Part shown: positions 5,844 to 10,214 of the stretch, piece after piece
Layout: each line of letters starts with the position of its first letter
How positions within the stretch are numbered: the stretch's first letter is position 1
Source of the DNA: Thermoplasmata archaeon
GTDB lineage: Archaea > Thermoplasmatota > Thermoplasmata > Halarchaeoplasmatales > Halarchaeoplasmataceae
NCBI GenBank assembly: GCA_019594025.1
Contig: JAFDUB010000063.1
Location: 1 to 10,214, forward strand
Reading direction: 5' to 3'
DNA length: 10,214 bases
Made by a program: the position numbers and the translations under genes
The notes under the pieces: model-generated
What the model was told of the DNA's origin: nothing
Seen by the model: only the letters and a program-made list of their open reading frames with translations
Database searches by the model: none

Positions 5844-8800
5844 GTTAGAGTTCCCCCATCATTTTTAGAACTATGCTTTGTTGAAGTATTTGTACTTTTT
5901 GTGGATACTTTAATTTTTTTCTGAGATTTTATATTTTTATTCTTTTCTTCGAGTTTTTTGTTTTTTTCCTTTTTACGGCGGTAGGCAAAGAAACCAACGA
6001 ATGTACCGATAACCGAAATCACGGGTAGTATAGTTTCAGAAAACTCGGGTATGGTGGTTGTGTCAGTTGCGGAATCTGACACGGATGTGTCTCTTGTTGA
6101 GGTGGCGGTGAGCACCGTAACATCCTCAATTCCAGATTCGGCGTTTTCTGGGATCTCGACTCCCACAGTTATATTAATGGATTCACCCATCTTCAGTTTT
6201 CCTGTATCTGGGTTTCCACTCCCTGTGGAGTCCCATTCCGGGTCAATGTAATCCCAATTTCCATCTCCACCGTAGTCGATAGCTATAACGTTTCCATGCT
6301 CGTCGTAAAGAGTTATGTTATATCCAAGTGAGGAAGATACGCTTAACTCGAATCTGTCGTTTCCCCTACCGGTATTGGTTATTGAGTGATCGTAAAGTAC
6401 CTCGGTACCTGCGTGCCCTTCCCCTTCATGGTCGGGCTCCACTTCTACACCTGCGGGAATTTGGAATAGAGTGTCGTCTTCGGAGGTGGCTTCTTCAGTG
6501 TCCATGGCGATCACCTCCGCAGCGTATTCGCCGACCTCGGCCTCCTCGTCTAGATCATATTCCCCTTCATAAGTGATAATACCTTCCGAAAAGTATCCGT
6601 TATCCACGGGGTACATCTCGATAGCATCTGCGATGAGTTCTCCGTCGGGGGAGTATATGTTCATTATGGCGCCTTCAATATTCTGGACACCATAGGGATC
6701 GGAAACGTCCGCTCTAACGGTGACGGTATCGTTTGCATAAAATGAGTCCGCCTCCTCTCCCTCTTTGTAAGTCCTTACATCCTCCACGTTCACATAGGTA
6801 TCGGTGTACATCTCGATACGTGAGTCGAACTCCTCCGAATCGTAGTACAACGTTATGTCATGAACAGATACACTTACAGTCAATTCCAGGCGGTTTCCTT
6901 CGGAAAAGGTCCATTCAATACTTAGGGGGAATTCGTACCAACCTTCGTCTTCAAGGGAGTTTATCGTATGCGCACCTACCCTTTCTCCGGAATCGAGAAG
7001 ATTAACGGTAACGTCTGGTCGTCTCCATCCGTGTTCTTGTGGTTCTATATAGAGGTATACACTACTACCGAGAACTGTAAAGTCTCCGGCTAACTCCGGT
7101 GATTGGTACCAAGTTAGATCTCCTTGGAAGGAGTCTTCTGCCGTACTGGTGCCAATTTGGTTGTCCAGGGTATAATCCGCATGTAGATACAAAGTACGCA
7201 TAAGGGTAGGTGCAGGGACTCTCGTTGTTAACGTAGCTCCGTCTTCCACACCTTCCTCGGTTATAGATGTGGCGTACAGGGTGGTTTCGTCTCTAACTCC
7301 TTCTACTTCCGGTGGAACGAATTTAACAACGCTGAAATCCGAGATTTCCAAAGGGTTCAAAGAAACATCGGGATTACCACTACCGGTAGAGTCCCAACCT
7401 GGGTCGATCCAGTCCCAGCTTCCGCTGCCATCTTCATCAAGGGCGATAAGTTCACCGTCATGATATAATCCGGTTTCCCACCTACTGGTTGATTCGCTAA
7501 CGGTCAATTCATAGGTATCGTCCATATTTCCTATATTTTCCACGTTTACATCATATTCCACGCTTGTATCCGCCTCAACGGTCCTGTAATTGTCTGGGTA
7601 AACGAAAACATCGTACTCCTTTGGTAATAAAAAGTAACTTGTATCCAAGTCGGATATATCTCGAACGTCCACCGCAGTTATTTCTATATCGTATTTACCG
7701 CGTTTTGCCTCCTCGGGTACAATAAACGAAGTGTGATACGTGGATAAAAATGGTGAATCATTATCTCCATATTCCATAAGATCCATCACGACGTTTTCCA
7801 TAAATAATTCACCGTCTGGATCGAGTATATCCATTGTAACATCAGTGATTAGTTCGGCGCTGAGAGGGTGGGTTATATTTGCTCTAACCTCAACCGTTTC
7901 TCCGTTGTCAAAGTCTCTTCTCTTGTTCCCCTCTTCATCGTAAACCTCAATTTCATCTATATCTATTGTAGTGTCTGTCGGTATGTGTGCCCTAGAATCG
8001 TATTCCTCGCTGTTGTATCGTATTGACAGCAGTAGTTTACCGTCTTCCCCCAAGATCTCTGTTGTTAAAGATAGAGTATCACCTGCGGGTACATGATCTA
8101 CTATCGGCTCTACAGGTATTAAGTACCATCCTTCATCCGAAACCCGTTCGAGCTCCCCATATCCTATGTCCCCGTTTACAGTACTTAAAGTAATATTTAT
8201 GCCCGGAGCGTGTGGGCCGGTAGGATCCGGGTTCAAGTAAAGGTGAATTCCAATGTTTGATGTGATGGAAAAATCACCTGCGAAGGATTCAGATTCCCAA
8301 GTATGTTCTAACGGTCCTTTGTTGTCCAACACCACGACTTGTTCATCTTCACCTTTTTCAGCCAGGAGTGAATCACCTTCTCGAAGGTAAAGTTTTTGTG
8401 TCTCAGTGGACGTGGGACCTTCGTTTTCAAGGACTGCTCCTTGAAGACCGGAGGAGTAGTTTTCTTCTTTGAAGTGGTTAAAACGGTTCTCTATGTGCCT
8501 CACACTTTGAGCCTCTATTGGCGATACGACATCCATAGCCTCGGACCAATCGCTGCTGATGAACGATACTCTCGCTTCCGCTTCCAACTCTATATCAACG
8601 GCGGTTTCAAGGGACGTATGGTTCAACGCTACTTCGACTTCACCTAGATGCTCCCACCTCCAATCGCTACCGCTGCCTACGTATCTGCTGTAGTTTGCAG
8701 TCTGTACCTCCATGTTCCTACCGCTCACCGAGATCATGTACTCCGCCCCCAGGTTGTTCAACCAGGGTGCGGTGAATCCCGTTTCACTGTCTCCGTCCTC

Positions 8801-10214
8801 GTCGATAAATATTCTCATGCTGTCCTCTCCCGTACGTACCGGTACGGTGACAGGGCCTATGTATCTGCTTACCTCTCTACCCCAATATCGCCGAGGTATC
8901 CGAGGGTGTGCGGGGATGGTGGTGTTCAACCACATGTCGGGGCCGTAGGGGTAGTCTGCCACTCCGTCTCCGTCGACGTCCGGCAAGCCGTCCTCGGTTA
9001 CCATAAGGTGGTCGGGAGTACCGTCGTTGGTGAAATCGTTGGGGAAGGGGTCGTAAATATCCGGGATGCCGTCTCCGTCGCTGTCTCTTAGCTCGGGAGG
9101 CCTTCCGCGCTGGTAGGGTACATCGGCACCACCGAGCATGTTTCCTTCCACCGATACCATGAATGAGGTGTGTGCAGCTCCTTCGACCATGGAGTACCTG
9201 CGTATGTCTATGTTTGGATTCCAGGTACCTATAGGTGTAAGGTCGTCCATAGGGTCGCTCCACAGCGGATGTACGGTCCAGTCGGCGAAGGCGGCGTTTA
9301 CACTCGGTACATCAGGTATCTCTCCCACGTACACGTTATCTAAGTTTGTACGTCGTATGGTCTCCTTACCCTCGGACACACCCGCTTCCGCCAGTTTAAG
9401 ACCAACTACGTCGTATGTATATGCCTCTGAAGATATGATCGTATTAACAACGAAGGTTGTGAGCTCCTCGCCTACCTGGGTATTCAACTCTATGTTGTCA
9501 CCAACCCCGCCCTCACCCAATATTTCCTCCTGCCCATCATATATCCTCACCATATCGATAAGTTCCTGAGAAAAGTCGTTGTACTCCAGTGTTATATATT
9601 CAAGGGTCGTGGTACCCGATAGCGACAAGGCATCTATCTCTATCATTTGCACTTCCTCTCCAGGGGCAACTACGAGACTGCCCACTTTACGAGAACTAAG
9701 AACCAAAGCATCCTGTCCGGGTATCACCGCTCCCCTCGTTACATGTGAGTAGGAACCGAGCTGAGTATGGAAGGCCACCTTAGGCATGCTTTCTTCATAG
9801 CCACCTATCCATACCCGGGCTTCCAATCGGTCGTCTTCGTAAGCCACCTGGACACCGCCCCTGCGTTGGAAACCGTTCCAATCGTCCGACGAGCGACTGT
9901 GGTTGAAGTCGTAGAAACCGGTGCCCTTCATCTCTCCCTCCCATCCGTACATCTCGATCATGTACTCCGCTCGTAAGGGACCAACATCGTAGCCCACGTT
10001 CTCATCCACCTCGACGAAAGCACGGATAGAATATACGTCCCCATCGCTTTCAAAAAGCGTACCGTTCACGTTGGCGTACAAGTACAAAAAACCTCTTTCC
10101 ATTTGCAGTCTATACTCCTCTAGATCTAGACTGGGTTCGTCGAAAACGGTGATCGGGGGCTCGTAGTATGCTCTAACACCGATCCAGTCGTCGAAATCAC
10201 CGTCTATCTCTATC
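5840..10214 (-). CDS. Large cell-surface protein with CBM9-like, calcium-binding and tandem beta modules, C-terminal anchor (5' partial)
   Basis: At least 1457 residues are visible. The frame stays open from the Met codon at 10102 to the right edge (37 more codons), so that Met is internal and the start and any signal peptide lie outside. Residues below count from that Met. The N-terminal end beginning DGDFDDW at the window edge, to about residue 105, and a second region at about 268-505 look like CBM9/DOMON-type beta sandwiches. The second is interrupted by Asp/Gly calcium-binding repeats (340-388). Two tandem ~385-residue beta modules follow (570-963, 968-1351), each ending in a CARDB/NEW3-like domain with WDSTGSGNPD. 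A membrane segment at 1357-1374, preceded by PEF (1352-1354) and followed by RRKK, anchors the protein, leaving a 46-residue Lys/Ser/Thr-rich tail inside. I see no cysteine and about a dozen N-x-S/T sequons, as expected for an archaeal S-layer or adhesin-like glycoprotein. Ligand and role are unknown. Confidence 0.9.
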   Translation of the reverse strand, partial: IEIDGDFDDWIGVRAYYEPPITVFDEPSLDLEEYRLQMERGFLYLYANVNGTLFESDGDVYSIRAFVEVDENVGYDVGPLRAEYMIEMYGWEGEMKGTGFYDFNHSRSSDDWNGFQRRGGVQVAYEDDRLEARVWIGGYEESMPKVAFHTQLGSYSHVTRGAVIPGQDALVLSSRKVGSLVVAPGEEVQMIEIDALSLSGTTTLEYITLEYNDFSQELIDMVRIYDGQEEILGEGGVGDNIELNTQVGEELTTFVVNTIISSEAYTYDVVGLKLAEAGVSEGKETIRRTNLDNVYVGEIPDVPSVNAAFADWTVHPLWSDPMDDLTPIGTWNPNIDIRRYSMVEGAAHTSFMVSVEGNMLGGADVPYQRGRPPELRDSDGDGIPDIYDPFPNDFTNDGTPDHLMVTEDGLPDVDGDGVADYPYGPDMWLNTTIPAHPRIPRRYWGREVSRYIGPVTVPVRTGEDSMRIFIDEDGDSETGFTAPWLNNLGAEYMISVSGRNMEVQTANYSRYVGSGSDWRWEHLGEVEVALNHTSLETAVDIELEAEARVSFISSDWSEAMDVVSPIEAQSVRHIENRFNHFKEENYSSGLQGAVLENEGPTSTETQKLYLREGDSLLAEKGEDEQVVVLDNKGPLEHTWESESFAGDFSITSNIGIHLYLNPDPTGPHAPGINITLSTVNGDIGYGELERVSDEGWYLIPVEPIVDHVPAGDTLSLTTEILGEDGKLLLSIRYNSEEYDSRAHIPTDTTIDIDEIEVYDEEGNKRRDFDNGETVEVRANITHPLSAELITDVTMDILDPDGELFMENVVMDLMEYGDNDSPFLSTYHTSFIVPEEAKRGKYDIEITAVDVRDISDLDTSYFLLPKEYDVFVYPDNYRTVEADTSVEYDVNVENIGNMDDTYELTVSESTSRWETGLYHDGELIALDEDGSGSWDWIDPGWDSTGSGNPDVSLNPLEISDFSVVKFVPPEVEGVRDETTLYATSITEEGVEDGATLTTRVPAPTLMRTLYLHADYTLDNQIGTSTAEDSFQGDLTWYQSPELAGDFTVLGSSVYLYIEPQEHGWRRPDVTVNLLDSGERVGAHTINSLEDEGWYEFPLSIEWTFSEGNRLELTVSVSVHDITLYYDSEEFDSRIEMYTDTYVNVEDVRTYKEGEEADSFYANDTVTVRADVSDPYGVQNIEGAIMNIYSPDGELIADAIEMYPVDNGYFSEGIITYEGEYDLDEEAEVGEYAAEVIAMDTEEATSEDDTLFQIPAGVEVEPDHEGEGHAGTEVLYDHSITNTGRGNDRFELSVSSSLGYNITLYDEHGNVIAIDYGGDGNWDYIDPEWDSTGSGNPDTGKLKMGESINITVGVEIPENAESGIEDVTVLTATSTRDTSVSDSATDTTTIPEFSETILPVISVIGTFVGFFAYRRKKEKNKKLEEKNKNIKSQKKIKVSTKSTNTSTKHSSKNDGGTLT
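5843..5980 (-). other. Lysine-rich cytoplasmic tail encoded by an A-rich tract
   Basis: Residues 1375-1420 follow the membrane segment. The first half is almost only Lys, Glu and Asn (RRKKEKNKKLEEKNK); the second half is Lys/Ser/Thr. The coding strand has A runs of 5 to 7. By hand count 5881-5940 is 11/60 GC and 5881-5980 is 24/100, far below the rest of the gene. Archaeal CTERM-type anchors normally end a few residues after the basic cluster, so this tail is long for that class. Confidence 0.75.
5852..5857 (-). promoter_or_regulatory. Possible Shine-Dalgarno site for the zinc-ribbon gene
   Basis: A GGGGGA run on the minus strand lies 8 nt before the ATG at 5843. It falls inside the last codons of the upstream gene, whose TGA overlaps that ATG. 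The match to GGAGG is imperfect, so re-initiation after the upstream stop may contribute most. Confidence 0.45.
6050..7201 (-). repeat. Tandem surface module, copy B
   Basis: Residues about 968-1351 repeat copy A in order: an LYL start, an AGDFTV...VYLYIEP strand pair, EDEGWYEFPL, DSEEFDSRIEMYTDT, NDTVTVRADVSDP, YSPDGELI, a GEYAAEVIAMD strand, then an ITNTG-type domain ending in GNWDYIDPEWDSTGSGNPD. It is directly followed by the membrane anchor. Confidence 0.85.
7214..8395 (-). repeat. Tandem surface module, copy A
   Basis: Residues about 570-963 hold the same series of strands and motifs as copy B: AGDFSI...IHLYLNP, SDEGWYLIPV, NSEEYDSRAHIPTDT, GETVEVRANITHP, LDPDGELF, GKYDIEITAVD, then a VENIG-type domain ending in GSWDWIDPGWDSTGSGNPD. 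The two copies are diverged but colinear, which indicates an old internal duplication. The asp-rich SGSWDW...GNPD loop may bind calcium. Confidence 0.85.
8939..9085 (-). other. Calcium-binding Asp/Gly repeats (thrombospondin type 3-like) inside a beta domain
   Basis: Residues 340-388 contain DSDGDGIPDIYDPFPND, then NDGTPD and DVDGDGVADYPYGPD. The DxDxDGxxD pattern is the classic calcium-binding loop of thrombospondin type 3-like and dockerin-like repeats. The segment lies between two strand groups of one CBM9-like domain, so it looks like an insertion in a loop. It overlaps the most GC-rich part of the gene. Confidence 0.8.

Noticed and set aside
3382..5868. Several plus-strand open frames of 106-136 residues opposite the zinc-ribbon gene
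   Set aside because: They are Ser-rich antisense readings of Glu/Asp-rich codons, with no Shine-Dalgarno site and no recognisable domain.
8877..9263. 128-residue open frame on the minus strand, rich in Arg and His
   Set aside because: It is a shifted-frame reading of the GC-rich Asp/Gly repeat region of the surface protein on the same strand. Its Arg-rich composition is what such DNA gives out of frame, and it has no domain pattern or start signal.
6051..9976. Plus-strand open frames opposite the surface-protein gene (up to 147 residues)
   Set aside because: The minus-strand frame there has clear repeated domain motifs over its whole length; the antisense frames have none and overlap each other.

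Overview
The window reads as a piece of an archaeal chromosome, most likely a Thermoplasmatota-type euryarchaeon. The lineage is an inference; there is no rRNA or other marker gene here. Three things support it: the S-layer-like type I surface protein with a PEF-like C-terminal anchor, the membrane protein that combines many short zinc ribbons with helix-hairpin-helix and TPR domains, and compact gene clusters with Shine-Dalgarno sites and overlapping starts. I see no tRNA, rRNA, CRISPR array, insertion sequence or phage gene.

Left part (1-2461, + strand): three tightly packed genes encode a biotin-dependent acyl-CoA carboxylase. They are the C-terminal end of a biotin carboxylase (cut by the left edge), a biotin carboxyl carrier protein with a complete EAMKM biotinylation motif, and a full-length carboxyltransferase of the methylcrotonyl-CoA carboxylase beta type. 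Together they would carry carboxybiotin from the ATP-dependent carboxylase site to the acyl-CoA, most likely 3-methylcrotonyl-CoA in leucine degradation. The biotin carboxylase and carrier genes look like a fused MCC-alpha chain cut in two exactly between domains.

Right part (2499-10214, - strand): two very large genes run toward the carboxylase genes and end 37 bp from them. Transcription enters from the right edge. The first gene encodes a surface protein of at least 1457 residues whose start lies outside the window. It has CBM9-like beta domains, one interrupted by a calcium-binding Asp/Gly repeat segment, then two tandem copies of a ~385-residue beta module, a single membrane anchor and an unusual lysine-rich cytoplasmic tail. 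Its stop overlaps by 4 bp (ATGA) the start of the second gene. That gene encodes a 1114-residue protein with nine CxxC-x10-CxxC zinc ribbons, a tandem helix-hairpin-helix unit, acidic linkers, about six membrane segments and C-terminal TPRs.

The most interesting candidate for something undescribed is this second pair: a cysteine-free extracellular adhesin-like protein translationally coupled to a cysteine-rich cytoplasmic-facing membrane scaffold. No function is established for it. Base composition changes strongly inside the surface-protein gene, from about 60% GC or more over the calcium-binding segment to about 18-24% over the lysine-rich tail.
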